A stretch of DNA of 64,000 nucleotides from Knoellia remsis (GCF_003002895.1 NZ_PVTI01000001.1:212786-276785); one strand, 5' to 3'. Counted from the stretch's first letter, positions 35,496 to 45,059 are shown. Notes: generated by a model from the letters alone, not told the origin. Program-made: numbers and translations.

Positions 35496-37097
35496 ATGGT
35501 GAGCACAGCGACGACGAGCGTCGACCCCACGTCGGCGACCTACCTCGCCAACCGCGAGGCGATGCTCGAGCGGGTCTCCGACCTCGCGGAGCAGCACGCG
35601 GTGGCGCTCGCCGGTGGTGGGCAGAAGTATGTCGACCGGCACCACAAGCGGGGCAAGCTCACCGCCCGTGAGCGCATCGAGCTGCTGCTCGACCCGGACA
35701 GCCCGTTCCTCGAGCTGTCGACGCTCGCCGCTTGGGGGACCGATTTCGCCGTCGGGGCCTCGCTCGTCACCGGCATCGGGGTCGTCGAGGGCGTCGAGTG
35801 CATGATCATCGCCAACGACCCGACCGTGAAGGGTGGCTCGACGAACCCGAGCACGCTGCGCAAGGCCGGACGGGCCGCCCAGATCGCGCAGGAGAACGGC
35901 CTGCCGAGCATCAACCTCGTCGAGTCCGGCGGCGCCGACCTGCCGACGCAGAAGGACATCTTCATCCCCGGGGGCCGCGGCTTCCGCGACCTCACCCGGG
36001 CCAGTGCCGCGCGGACGCCGACGATCGCGCTCGTCTTCGGCAACTCGACCGCGGGCGGCGCCTACATCCCCGGTATGAGCGACTACGTCGTCATGGTCAA
36101 GGAGGCGGCGAAGGTCTTCCTCGGCGGGCCGCCGCTGGTGAAGATGGCCACGGGGGAGGAGTCCGATGACGAGTCCTTGGGTGGGGCCGAGATGCATGCG
36201 CGCACGTCGGGCCTCGCCGACTACCTGGCCCAGGACGAGCGGGACGCGATCCGGCTGGGCCGCTCGATCGTGCGGCGGCTCAACTGGCGCAAGGCCGGTG
36301 CCGCGCCGGTGAGCGACTACGCCGAGCCGCTCTTCGACGCCGAGGAGATCCTCGGCATCGTCTCCTCCGACCTCAAGGTCCCCTTCGACCCGCGCGAGGT
36401 CATCGCACGCCTCGTGGACGGCTCGGAGTTCGACGAGTTCAAACCGCTGTACGGCAGCTCGCTCGTCACCGGGTTCGCCCAGCTGCACGGCTACCCGGTC
36501 GGGATCCTCGCCAACGCCCAGGGTGTGCTCTTCAGCGAGGAGGCGCAGAAGGCGACGCAGTTCATCCAGCTCGCGAACCAGGTCGACACCCCGCTGCTGT
36601 TCCTGCACAACACGACCGGCTACATGGTCGGCAAGGAGTACGAGCAGGGCGGCATCATCAAGCACGGCGCCCAGATGATCAACGCCGTCTCCAACTCGAC
36701 CGTCCCACACATCTCGATCGTCATCGGCGGCTCCTACGGCGCCGGCCACTACGGCATGAGCGGTCGGGCGTACGACCCGCGGTTCATGTTCAGCTGGCCG
36801 AACGCGAAGTCCGCCGTCATGGGTCCGGCGCAGCTCGCCGGCGTCATCTCGCTCGTGTCGCGGCAGGCCGCCGAGGCTCGCGGCGAGACCGTCGACGAGG
36901 AGTCCGACAAGGCCATGCGGGCCTTCATCGAGGCGCAGATCGAGGAGCAGTCACTCGCGTACTTCACCTCGGGGATGCTCTACGACGACGGCGTCATCGA
37001 CCCGCGCGACACCCGCTCGATCCTCGGCATCTGCCTGTCCGCCATCCACACCCGTCCCGTCCGGGGCGCCGAGGGTTACGGAGTGTTCCGGCCATGA
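35496..37097 (+). CDS. Acyl-CoA carboxylase beta (carboxyltransferase) subunit
   Basis: 533 residues. ATG 35496 with GGAAGGA 5 nt upstream; the 25-bp gap holds a GGCATAC heptamer. Carboxyltransferase of the methylcrotonyl/geranyl-CoA carboxylase group: RHHKRGKLTARERIELLLD, the GGADLPTQ and GNSTAGGAYIPGMSDY oxyanion loops, and IGGSYGAGHYGMSGRAYDPRF. It should pair with the biotin subunit encoded next. AccD2-like by context. Confidence 0.92.
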   Translation: MVSTATTSVDPTSATYLANREAMLERVSDLAEQHAVALAGGGQKYVDRHHKRGKLTARERIELLLDPDSPFLELSTLAAWGTDFAVGASLVTGIGVVEGVECMIIANDPTVKGGSTNPSTLRKAGRAAQIAQENGLPSINLVESGGADLPTQKDIFIPGGRGFRDLTRASAARTPTIALVFGNSTAGGAYIPGMSDYVVMVKEAAKVFLGGPPLVKMATGEESDDESLGGAEMHARTSGLADYLAQDERDAIRLGRSIVRRLNWRKAGAAPVSDYAEPLFDAEEILGIVSSDLKVPFDPREVIARLVDGSEFDEFKPLYGSSLVTGFAQLHGYPVGILANAQGVLFSEEAQKATQFIQLANQVDTPLLFLHNTTGYMVGKEYEQGGIIKHGAQMINAVSNSTVPHISIVIGGSYGAGHYGMSGRAYDPRFMFSWPNAKSAVMGPAQLAGVISLVSRQAAEARGETVDEESDKAMRAFIEAQIEEQSLAYFTSGMLYDDGVIDPRDTRSILGICLSAIHTRPVRGAEGYGVFRP

Positions 37098-39139
37098 CGA
37101 CGACCGAGACGCTGGGCTCCTCGCCCATCCGCACGCTGCTCGTCGCGAACCGCGGCGAGATCGCCCGCCGCATCATCCGCACCGCCCGCGACCTCGGCAT
37201 CACGACCGTCGCCGTGCACTCCGACGCCGACGCGGACGCGCCCTTCGTCGCCGACGCCGACCGCGCCGTGCACCTGCCTGGCAACGCCCCGGGTGAGACC
37301 TACCTGCGCGGCGACCTCGTCATCGAGGCGGCCCAGCGTGCGGGTGCCGATGCCGTGCACCCGGGCTACGGCTTCCTCTCCGAGAACGCCGACTTCGCGC
37401 GGGACGTCATCGCCGCCGGGCTGACCTGGGTGGGCCCGCCACCGGACGCGATCGAGGCGATGGGCTCCAAGGTGCGGGCCAAGGAGCTCATGGTCGCGGC
37501 CGGTGTGCCCACGCTGTCAGTCGACCGGGATGCGTTGCAGGACAACGACTTCCCCCTGCTCGTCAAGGCGTCCGCTGGTGGTGGCGGTCGCGGTATGCGG
37601 ATCGTCGAGGACCGTGACTCACTCGACAGCGCGATCGAGACGGCGTCGTCGGAGGCGGAGTCGGCTTTCGGTGACGGGACGGTCTTCGTCGAGCCCTACC
37701 TGCTCGGCGCCCGGCACATCGAGGTGCAGGTCGTCGCGGACACCCACGGCACGATCTGGGTCGTCGGCGACCGCGACTGCTCCCTGCAGCGCCGACACCA
37801 GAAGGTGCTCGAGGAGGCACCCGCACCGCGGGTCAGTGACCCCGTGCGCGCCGCCCTGCATGAAGCAGCGCACGCCGCGGCCAAGGCGGTCGACTACGTC
37901 GGTGCGGGCACCGTCGAGTTCCTCGTGGACCGCGCGCACGAGGACGACGGCCGCGCCTACTTCCTCGAGATGAACACCCGCCTCCAGGTCGAGCACCCCG
38001 TCACCGAGGCGGTCACCGGCCTCGACCTCGTCGCCCTCCAGCTGGCCGTCGCCGAGGGCACCGCCCTCATCGGTGAGCCGCCCGAGCCGTCCGGCCACGC
38101 CGTCGAGGTGCGGGTCTACGCCGAGGACCCGGCCGCCGACTGGCGGCCGCAGACGGGCACCGTGCGCTCGCTCGGTCTCGACCCGGCCACGGACGGACTG
38201 TCGGCGACCCGCTTCGGCGGCGTCGCGGCATACGGCACGACGACGCACGGACTGCGGCTCGACACGGCCGTCGAGGTCGGCAGCGAGGTCGGCATCCACT
38301 ACGACGCGATGCTCGCGAAGCTCATCGCCTACGCCCCCGACCGCACGCGGGCGCTGCGGTTGCTCTCGCGCGGCCTGGCCGAGCTCGGGCTGCGCGGCGT
38401 GCGGACGAACGTCGATCTGCTCCGGGCCATGGTCGACGACGACGCCGTCGTCGCAGCGGAGCTCCACACAGGTCTCGTGGAGGAGCGCCTCGACACGTGG
38501 ACCGGCGCCGGAGTCGGCGAGGACGACCTGCGCCGCCTCGCCCTCGCGGCCGCGCTCGCCCAGGCATCCCGGGCGAGCCGTGAGGCGCGGGTGCTCTCGC
38601 GCATCCCGACGGCCTTCCGCAACGTCCCGTCACAGCCACGCACACGCGCCTACCGAGACGGCGACCGCGAGATGGTCGTGACGTATGCCGCAGAGCGCGG
38701 TCGTCTCGTCGACGACATCGACGGGGTCGATGTCGTCGACGTCTCGCCGACGCGAGTTGTCCTGTCGGACAACGGTGTTCGCGAGACGTATGCCGTCCGG
38801 CTGGGTTCCGAGGACCTGGCCGACGTGGACGTCGAAGGACCGCGTGGGGGAGTGAGCCTCACGCCCGTCCCGACCTTCGTCGACCCGGCCGAGCAGGTTG
38901 CCGAGGGGTCGCTCCTCGCACCCATGCCGGCGTCGGTGGTCCGGGTCGCGGTCGAGCCCGGCCAGAGCGTCACCCGCGGCGACGTCGTCCTCGTCCTCGA
39001 GGCGATGAAGATGCAGCACTCCGTCGAGGCGCCCGTCGACGGCGTGCTCGGCGAGGTGTCGGTCTCCGCCGGCGACCAGGTCGGCGCCGGTGCCGTTCTC
39101 GCCGTCATCACCCCATCCGAGCAAGGAGAACCCTCATGA
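37094..39139 (+). CDS. Acyl-CoA carboxylase alpha (biotin) subunit
   Basis: 681 residues. Biotin carboxylase domain (ANRGEIARRIIRTARDLGI, HPGYGFLSENADFA, KASAGGGGRGMR, EMNTRLQVEHPVTE), a middle region, and a C-terminal biotinyl domain with the biotin-accepting Lys639 in LEAMKMQHS. ATG overlaps the beta subunit gene, so equal synthesis is likely. Resembles methylcrotonyl-CoA carboxylase alpha and mycobacterial AccA2. Confidence 0.95.
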   Translation: MTTTETLGSSPIRTLLVANRGEIARRIIRTARDLGITTVAVHSDADADAPFVADADRAVHLPGNAPGETYLRGDLVIEAAQRAGADAVHPGYGFLSENADFARDVIAAGLTWVGPPPDAIEAMGSKVRAKELMVAAGVPTLSVDRDALQDNDFPLLVKASAGGGGRGMRIVEDRDSLDSAIETASSEAESAFGDGTVFVEPYLLGARHIEVQVVADTHGTIWVVGDRDCSLQRRHQKVLEEAPAPRVSDPVRAALHEAAHAAAKAVDYVGAGTVEFLVDRAHEDDGRAYFLEMNTRLQVEHPVTEAVTGLDLVALQLAVAEGTALIGEPPEPSGHAVEVRVYAEDPAADWRPQTGTVRSLGLDPATDGLSATRFGGVAAYGTTTHGLRLDTAVEVGSEVGIHYDAMLAKLIAYAPDRTRALRLLSRGLAELGLRGVRTNVDLLRAMVDDDAVVAAELHTGLVEERLDTWTGAGVGEDDLRRLALAAALAQASRASREARVLSRIPTAFRNVPSQPRTRAYRDGDREMVVTYAAERGRLVDDIDGVDVVDVSPTRVVLSDNGVRETYAVRLGSEDLADVDVEGPRGGVSLTPVPTFVDPAEQVAEGSLLAPMPASVVRVAVEPGQSVTRGDVVLVLEAMKMQHSVEAPVDGVLGEVSVSAGDQVGAGAVLAVITPSEQGEPS

Positions 39140-40299
39140 GCACCCTCTTCACCGAGACCGAGGAGCGACGGGACCTGCGCAAGGCGGTCGCAGAGCTCGG
39201 TGCGAAGTACGGCCCCGAGTACTTCCGCACCGCCGCGAAGGAGGGCCGCAAGTCGACCGAGCTCTGGGACGAGGCAGGGCGCCTGGGCTACCTCGGTGTC
39301 GCCGTGCCCGAGGAGTTCGGGGGCGGCGGCGGGGACATCGGTGACCTCGCCGCCGTGTGTGAGGAGCTCGCCGCCGCGGGCGCGCCGCTGCTCATGATCG
39401 TCGTCTCGCCGGCCATCGTCGGCTCGATCATCGCGATGTTCGGCACCGACGTGCAGAAGAAGCGGTGGCTGCCGGGGATCGCGGACGGCAGCGCGACCTA
39501 CGCGTTCTCCATCACCGAGCCCGACGCCGGGTCGAACTCGCACCGCATCACGACGACGGCCCGCCGCGACGGTGAGGACTGGCTGCTCTCCGGTGGCAAG
39601 ACCTTCATCTCCGGCGTCGACGAGGCCTCGCACGTCCTCGTCGTCGCCCGGACCGAGGACGCGCGCACCGGCAAGCTCAAGCCCGCGCTCTTCATGGTGC
39701 CGACCGACGCGGACGGCTTCACCAAGGCGCCCATCGAGATGGGCATCACCTCGCCCGAGAAGCAGTGGACCCTCTTCTTCGACGGAGTCCGGCTGCCCCA
39801 GGACGCGCTCGTCGGCGACGAGGACGCCGGACTCATGCAGCTCTTCGCGGGACTCAACCCCGAGCGCATCATGGCGGCGTCGTTCGCGACCGGCACCGCT
39901 CGCCTCGCCCTGAGCAAGGCGGTCGCGTACGCCAAGGACCGCGAGGTCTTCGAGAAGCCCATCGGCACCCACCAGGCGATCGCCCACCCACTCGCCGAGA
40001 TCCACATCGAGATCGAGATGGCCCGGCTCATGACCCAGAAGGCCGCGGCCCTCCTCGCAAGCGGCGACTTCATGGCGGCCGGAGAGGCCGCGAACATGGC
40101 GAAGTACGCCGCCGGCGAGGTCGTCTGCAAGGCCGTCGACCAAGCCATCCAGACCCACGGTGGCAACGGGCTCGCCGTCGAGTACGGCCTCGTCGACATG
40201 CTCGCCGGCTCGCGGCTGTCGCGCATCGCGCCAGTGAGCCGTGAGATGGTGCTCAACTTCGTCGCCCAGTTCTCGCTCGGGCTGCCCAAGTCATACTGA
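39136..40299 (+). CDS. Acyl-CoA dehydrogenase (FadE12-like)
   Basis: 387 residues, ATG overlapping the biotin subunit gene. FAD loop SITEPDAGSNSHRITT, FISGVDEASHVLVVAR, and THGGNGLAVEYGLVDMLAGSRLSRI. The catalytic base is probably Glu243 in NPERIM, the isovaleryl/long-chain-type position; there is no C-terminal YEG motif. Last gene of the catabolic operon; no enoyl-CoA hydratase follows. Confidence 0.92.
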   Translation: MSTLFTETEERRDLRKAVAELGAKYGPEYFRTAAKEGRKSTELWDEAGRLGYLGVAVPEEFGGGGGDIGDLAAVCEELAAAGAPLLMIVVSPAIVGSIIAMFGTDVQKKRWLPGIADGSATYAFSITEPDAGSNSHRITTTARRDGEDWLLSGGKTFISGVDEASHVLVVARTEDARTGKLKPALFMVPTDADGFTKAPIEMGITSPEKQWTLFFDGVRLPQDALVGDEDAGLMQLFAGLNPERIMAASFATGTARLALSKAVAYAKDREVFEKPIGTHQAIAHPLAEIHIEIEMARLMTQKAAALLASGDFMAAGEAANMAKYAAGEVVCKAVDQAIQTHGGNGLAVEYGLVDMLAGSRLSRIAPVSREMVLNFVAQFSLGLPKSY

Positions 40300-40303
40300 G
40301 CGG

Positions 40304-40732
40304 GTGATCCCACGACCCGACGGCAGCGCGCCCTGCCCCTGCGGCGGCTGTCCGGACGGTGCGACGCTGGCCGACTGCTGCGGGCCGTACCTCGACGGTT
40401 CCGCCTGGCCGCCGGACCCCGAGACGCTCATGCGGTCCCGCTACACGGCATACGCGACCGGCAACGCCGACCACGTGTTCCGGACATGGCACCCGGCGAC
40501 CCGGCCGCAACAGGTCGAGATCGACCCGGCCCTCGCGTGGGTCGGGCTCGAGGTCGTCGACGCCCCCACGGTCGCGAGCGACGACGAGGGGGTCGTCGAG
40601 TTCACCGCGCACTGGATGTCCGGGGTCGGCGCCACCCGCCAGCGGGGCGTGGTGCGCGAGCGCAGCCGCTTCACCCGCCGGGCCGGACGCTGGTTCTATC
40701 GCGACGGCGACACCACGACGACGGCCGGTTGA
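40304..40732 (+). CDS. YchJ-family protein with SEC-C zinc motif
   Basis: 142 residues, UPF0225 type. The N-terminal CPCGGCPDGATLADCCGPYL is a SEC-C zinc-binding motif; the rest is an NTF2-like domain (LMRSRYTAYATGNADHVFRTWHP). GTG 40304, 5 bp after the dehydrogenase gene, gives the expected length. No reaction is known. Confidence 0.88.
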   Translation: MIPRPDGSAPCPCGGCPDGATLADCCGPYLDGSAWPPDPETLMRSRYTAYATGNADHVFRTWHPATRPQQVEIDPALAWVGLEVVDAPTVASDDEGVVEFTAHWMSGVGATRQRGVVRERSRFTRRAGRWFYRDGDTTTTAG

Positions 40733-40878
40733 ACGACGAGTGCCATCCGCCGATTGACCCGGCGCTGAACCGCACATCGGCCCGACTTTTGGTTAGCGTC
40801 GAAGCGCCCCCCGTGACTGAGGGGTGCCCCAGCGGCGAGTGTCGTCGGGGCCGGATCGCACCGGAAGGACCGCCCCCC

Positions 40879-41364
40879 ATGGGTTTCCTGGACGACCTCA
40901 AGAAGGGTCTCGGCTTCGACGACGACAACGACGCCGTCGACGAGGCCAAGAAGCAGGCCGACGAAGCCAAGAAGAAGGCTGACGAGGCTGCGGAGAAGGC
41001 TCGCAAGGAGAGCGGCGAGAAGGCTGCTCAGGCCAAGAAGGAGGCCGATGAGGCTGCTGCCGAGGCCGCGAAGAAGAAGGCGGAGGCCGACGCCGCCGCC
41101 AAGGAGGCCGCCGAGCGTGCGGGCACCGCCCCCAAGGCTCCGGCTCCGGCTCCGGCCCCGGCCCCCGCCCCGAAGAAGGCCCCGGCCCCCGCGCCGAAGA
41201 AGCCGGCCGCCCCGGCGCAGCGCACCTACACCGTCAAGAAGGGCGACACGCTCTCCGAGATCGGTGAGCGCTACGGCGTCAGCTGGAAGAAGATCGCCAA
41301 GGTCAACAACATCGAGAACCCCGACCTGATCTTCCCGGGCCAGAAGTTCATCATCCCGGACTGA
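40879..41364 (+). CDS. LysM-domain protein with Lys/Ala coiled coil
   Basis: 161 residues. GFLDDLKKGLGF is followed by a charged Ala/Lys/Glu coiled coil (about 15-85), an Ala-Pro-Lys linker (about 86-112) and one LysM domain (TYTVKKGDTLSEIGERYGVSWKKIAKVNNI) to the end. GGAAGGA stands 9 nt before ATG 40879. No signal peptide or membrane helix is visible, although LysM usually binds peptidoglycan; it may leave by another route or act in the cytosol. Confidence 0.85.
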   Translation: MGFLDDLKKGLGFDDDNDAVDEAKKQADEAKKKADEAAEKARKESGEKAAQAKKEADEAAAEAAKKKAEADAAAKEAAERAGTAPKAPAPAPAPAPAPKKAPAPAPKKPAAPAQRTYTVKKGDTLSEIGERYGVSWKKIAKVNNIENPDLIFPGQKFIIPD

Positions 41365-41387
41365 CGCACCCTGCGTCGGTTCCCCTC

Positions 41388-41423
41388 GAGCGCCGCGTCA
41401 CCGTCCACGGTGGCGCGGCGCTC
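41388..41423 (+). terminator. Terminator after the LysM gene
   Basis: 15-bp arms 41388-41402 and 41409-41423 pair at 14 positions around a 6-nt loop. No T-run follows, as is common for actinobacterial hairpin terminators. Confidence 0.7.
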
Positions 41424-41495
41424 GGCGTTCCGCGCGCTGCGCGGGTGAACGGGCCCAAACCCGTTCGTATGCCGGCCGCGCACCTCCGTAGGATG

Positions 41496-41545
41496 ACCCG
41501 GGTGCCGCGCCACGCGGCATACCCGGGTGCCGCGCCACGCGGCAT
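41496..41545. repeat. Two tandem 25-bp hairpin repeats upstream of aspS
   Basis: 41496-41520 and 41521-41545 are identical. Each holds the stem TGCCGCG-CCA-CGCGGCA, and each ends so that a GGCATAC heptamer is formed (41516-41522 and 41541-41547); a third heptamer, GTATGCC, is at 41467. It is 33 bp before the aspS start and may act in the aspS leader. Confidence 0.9.
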
Positions 41546-41578
41546 ACGAGACACCACCCACCACGAGAAGGACCTCCC

Positions 41579-43372
41579 GTGCTCCGCACCCACGAGGCCG
41601 GCACCCTGCGTGCCGACCAGATCGACCAGACCGTCACGCTCACCGGCTGGGTGGCCAAGCGTCGCGATCACGGTGGGGTGGCGTTCATCGACCTGCGCGA
41701 TGCGAGCGGGGTCGTGCAGGTCGTCGCGCGCGACGAGGTCCTCACCGGTGCCGCGCACGACCTGCGTGCCGAGTTCGTCGTCAAGGTGACCGGCACCGTC
41801 GTCGCCCGCAGCGAGGAGAACGTCAACCCGGAGCTGCCCACGGGTGCCGTCGAGGTCGTCGCGTCCGACATCGAGGTGCTCAACACGAGCGCGCCGCTGC
41901 CGTTCCAGATCGACGAGCGCGTCAGCGTCGGCGAGGAGGCCCGCCTCAAGCACCGCTACCTCGACCTGCGCCGTCCGGGCGCGTCGTCGGCGGGTGCCGG
42001 CCTGCGGCTGCGCTCCAAGGTCAGTGCCGCTGCCCGGCGAGTGCTCGAGGCCCGTGACTTCGTCGAGATCGAGACCCCGACGCTGACCCGGTCGACGCCC
42101 GAGGGTGCGCGCGACTTCGTCGTCCCCGCGCGGCTCGCGCCCGGCTCCTGGTATGCGCTGCCGCAGAGCCCGCAGCTGTTCAAGCAGCTCCTCATGGTCG
42201 CCGGCATGGAGCGCTACTACCAGATCGCGCGCTGCTACCGCGACGAGGACTTCCGCGCCGACCGGCAGCCGGAGTTCACCCAGCTCGACATCGAGATGAG
42301 CTTCGTCGAGCAGGAGGATGTGCTCGCGCTCGGTGAGGAGATCGTCTCCGAGATCTGGAAGCTCATCGGCGTCGAGCTGGACACGCCCTTCGAGCGGATG
42401 ACGTATGCCGACGCGATGCGCCGCTTCGGCTCCGACAAGCCGGACCTGCGGTTCGGGCAGGAGCTCGTCGAGTGCACCGAGTACTTCGCGGACACGCCGT
42501 TCCGGGTGTTCCAGAGCGAGTACGTCGGAGCCGTCGTCATGCCGGGTGGCGCGAGCCAGCCGCGCAAGCAGCTCGACGCCTGGCAGGAGTGGGCCAAGCA
42601 GCGCGGTGCCAAGGGTCTGGCCTACGTGTTGGTCGGCGAGGACGGGGAGCTCGGTGGGCCGGTGGCCAAGAACCTGTCCGAGTCCGAGCGGGCGGGCCTG
42701 GCCGAGCACGTCGGCGCGAAGCCCGGTGACTGCATCTTCTTCGGCGCCGGCGCGACGAAGTCGACGCGCGCCTTGCTCGGGGCCGCGCGCCTCGAGATCG
42801 GCAAGCGGGTCGGGCTCATCGACGAGTCGGCGTGGAGCTTCCTCTGGGTGCTCGACGCGCCGCTTTTCGAGCCGGCGTCCGAGGCCGTCGCTGCGGGTGA
42901 CGTCGCCGTCGGCGGCGGCGCCTGGACCGCCGTGCACCACGCGTTCACCTCGCCGAAGAAGGAGTTCGAGGACTCCTTCGACGAGAACCCGGGCGAGGCG
43001 CTGGCCTACGCCTACGACATGGTCTGCAACGGCAACGAGCTGGGCGGTGGGTCGATCCGTATCCACCGCCGCGACGTGCAGGAGCGGGTCTTCAAGGTCA
43101 TGGGGCTGTCCGAGGACGAGGCCCAGGAGAAGTTCGGCTTCCTCCTCGACGCCTTCCAGTACGGCGCGCCCCCGCACGGCGGCATCGCCTTCGGCTGGGA
43201 CCGCATCGTCATGCTGCTCGGCGGCTACGAGTCGATCCGCGACGTCATCGCCTTCCCGAAGTCGGGCGGCGGCTACGACCCGCTGACCGACGCCCCGGCG
43301 CCGATCTCCGCGCAGCAGCGCAAGGAGGCCGGTGTCGACGCCAAGCCCAGCGACGCGGGCGACAAGGCCTGA
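41579..43372 (+). CDS. aspS: Aspartyl-tRNA synthetase AspS
   Basis: 597 residues, bacterial type: OB anticodon domain (1-110), class II motifs, the GAD insertion (about 290-420) and motif 3 [17 protein letters not shown] 41579 with GAGAAGGAC upstream. Position 31 is His in KRRDHGG, the residue linked with the non-discriminating enzyme of Pseudomonas, so it may also load tRNA-Asn for GatCAB correction; that is an inference. Confidence 0.96.
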   Translation: MLRTHEAGTLRADQIDQTVTLTGWVAKRRDHGGVAFIDLRDASGVVQVVARDEVLTGAAHDLRAEFVVKVTGTVVARSEENVNPELPTGAVEVVASDIEVLNTSAPLPFQIDERVSVGEEARLKHRYLDLRRPGASSAGAGLRLRSKVSAAARRVLEARDFVEIETPTLTRSTPEGARDFVVPARLAPGSWYALPQSPQLFKQLLMVAGMERYYQIARCYRDEDFRADRQPEFTQLDIEMSFVEQEDVLALGEEIVSEIWKLIGVELDTPFERMTYADAMRRFGSDKPDLRFGQELVECTEYFADTPFRVFQSEYVGAVVMPGGASQPRKQLDAWQEWAKQRGAKGLAYVLVGEDGELGGPVAKNLSESERAGLAEHVGAKPGDCIFFGAGATKSTRALLGAARLEIGKRVGLIDESAWSFLWVLDAPLFEPASEAVAAGDVAVGGGAWTAVHHAFTSPKKEFEDSFDENPGEALAYAYDMVCNGNELGGGSIRIHRRDVQERVFKVMGLSEDEAQEKFGFLLDAFQYGAPPHGGIAFGWDRIVMLLGGYESIRDVIAFPKSGGGYDPLTDAPAPISAQQRKEAGVDAKPSDAGDKA

Positions 43373-43373
43373 C

Positions 43374-44036
43374 GTGACGTCGGCGTCCGAAGCGGTCGGC
43401 ACGGTCGACGACGTCGTCGTGCCACCGCTCGACCCGAGCGCGCCGGTGTCGGTGCTGCTCTGGGACGCCGACGGCGTGCTCCAGCACCCGAAGCACCTCT
43501 GGGGCCCGCAGCTCGAGCAGTGGGGCGGCGACGGGTTCGCGGAGGCGTTGTTCAGGTCGGAGGTTCCCGCGCTCAAGGGCGACATGCGGTTCCGCGATGC
43601 GCTGACCCAGCTGCTCACCGAGTGGCCGCAGGTCACGGCGAGCGTCGACGACCTGCTCTCGCTCTGGGAGATGGTCGAGCGGGACGACGACGCCGTGGGC
43701 CTCGTCCGCGACATCGCCGCGTCGGGAGTCACCTGCATGCTCGCGACGAACCAGCAGGACCACCGCAAGGCGTTCCTGCGCGCGAACTTCGGCTACGACG
43801 ACGTCTTCGCCCGGTCGTACCACTCGTGCGACATGGGCACGATGAAGCCCGAACCCGCCTATTTCCAACGGATTCTCGCCGACCTCGGCCTCGAGGACAC
43901 GCCGGAGCGGGTCGGCTTCGTCGACGACAACGCCGCCAACATCGAGACGGCGCGCTCGCTCGGCATCCGCGCGGTGCACCACGACCCGGCGACGGGTGTG
44001 GCCGGGCTGCGCGCCGACCTCGGGTGGTCGCCGTGA
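43374..44036 (+). CDS. HAD-superfamily hydrolase
   Basis: 220 residues. Motif I LLWDADGVLQH near residue 30, motif II ATNQQDHR, the lysine in MGTMKPEPAYF and motif IV GFVDDNAANIETA give a complete HAD-IA core; the phosphatase substrate is unknown. GTG 43374 lies 1 bp after aspS. Overlaps the next gene by GTGA. Confidence 0.9.
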   Translation: MTSASEAVGTVDDVVVPPLDPSAPVSVLLWDADGVLQHPKHLWGPQLEQWGGDGFAEALFRSEVPALKGDMRFRDALTQLLTEWPQVTASVDDLLSLWEMVERDDDAVGLVRDIAASGVTCMLATNQQDHRKAFLRANFGYDDVFARSYHSCDMGTMKPEPAYFQRILADLGLEDTPERVGFVDDNAANIETARSLGIRAVHHDPATGVAGLRADLGWSP

Positions 44037-45046
44037 GCGACGCGCCTCCCGAGGCCGTGGTGCGCGACGCGGTGCAGGCGTATGCCGCCCGCCAGCCCGA
44101 GCTGCGTCAGGTCGCCGACCAGCTCGTCCGCATGGTCATCGCGATGCTCGACGACGCCGGCATCAACTACGTCAGCGTGACCGGCCGGGCCAAGAGCGTC
44201 GCCTCGTTCGCGGGCAAGGCGTCGCGGGTCGACGCCGAGGGGGCCCTGCTGCACCCGGACCCGCTCACCGACATCACCGACCAGGTCGGCGTCCGCGTGG
44301 TGACCTACCTCCAGGGTGACGTCACGGCCGTGGCGAGCCTGCTCTCGACCCAGTTCGCCGTCCTCGACGACCGCGACATGGGTCAGGAGACCGCGAGCGA
44401 GGGGCGGTTCGGCTACTCGAGCCGGCACCTCCTGGTGACGCTCGACGCGGACCGCCTCGACCCGGCATACGCACACCTCGCGGGACGCACCGCGTCGGTG
44501 CAGCTGCGCACGATCCTCCAGCACGCGTGGGCCGAGTTCGAGCACGACGTCCGCTACAAGGGCACGGTGCCGGACGCGGACGTGTCCGACCTCGACCGCC
44601 GGTTCACCCTCGCCGCAGGGCTGCTCGAGCTCGCCGACCGCGAGTTCACGGCGATCCGCGACCGGCTGCAGGCGAGCATGGGCGACCAGGGGCCCGCGGC
44701 CGCCGGCGACGACCCGCGCATCAGTGGCGCCGACCTCGCGAGCTTCCTCGCGGGGCTGTTCCACGAAGCCGGCTGGTCGCGCACCGACCACTACTCGTGG
44801 ATCTCGGGGCTGCTGCTCGAGCTCGGCATCACCTCGCTCGAGGAGCTGGCCGGGCTGCTCGGCACGATCGACCTCGACGGCATCAACGCGCGGATGGACT
44901 ACCGCTACCCGGCCGGTGCGGTGCGCCGCCTCGACGACGCGCTGCTCGCCGTCTTCGGGACGCGCTACATCCAGCTGCACGGCAACGCCCATCGCGTCGA
45001 CGCGCTCACCGCCCGCCTCGAGAAGGTCCGCCCGCCCCAGACGTGA
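44033..45046 (+). CDS. RelA/SpoT-domain (p)ppGpp synthetase-like protein
   Basis: 337 residues, GTG start overlapping the HAD gene. Residues about 35-200 are a RelA/SpoT nucleotidyltransferase domain (VSVTGRAKSVASFAGKASR, DITDQVGVRVVTYL, GYSSRHLLVTLD, QLRTILQHAWAEFEHDVRYKG). There is no HD hydrolase or TGS domain. The C-terminal 120 residues (ISGADLASFLAGLFHEAGW...) are longer than in typical small alarmone synthetases and unassigned. Whether it makes (p)ppGpp or (p)ppApp cannot be seen. Confidence 0.85.
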   Translation: MSDAPPEAVVRDAVQAYAARQPELRQVADQLVRMVIAMLDDAGINYVSVTGRAKSVASFAGKASRVDAEGALLHPDPLTDITDQVGVRVVTYLQGDVTAVASLLSTQFAVLDDRDMGQETASEGRFGYSSRHLLVTLDADRLDPAYAHLAGRTASVQLRTILQHAWAEFEHDVRYKGTVPDADVSDLDRRFTLAAGLLELADREFTAIRDRLQASMGDQGPAAAGDDPRISGADLASFLAGLFHEAGWSRTDHYSWISGLLLELGITSLEELAGLLGTIDLDGINARMDYRYPAGAVRRLDDALLAVFGTRYIQLHGNAHRVDALTARLEKVRPPQT

Positions 45047-45059
45047 GGTTCGACTAGGA

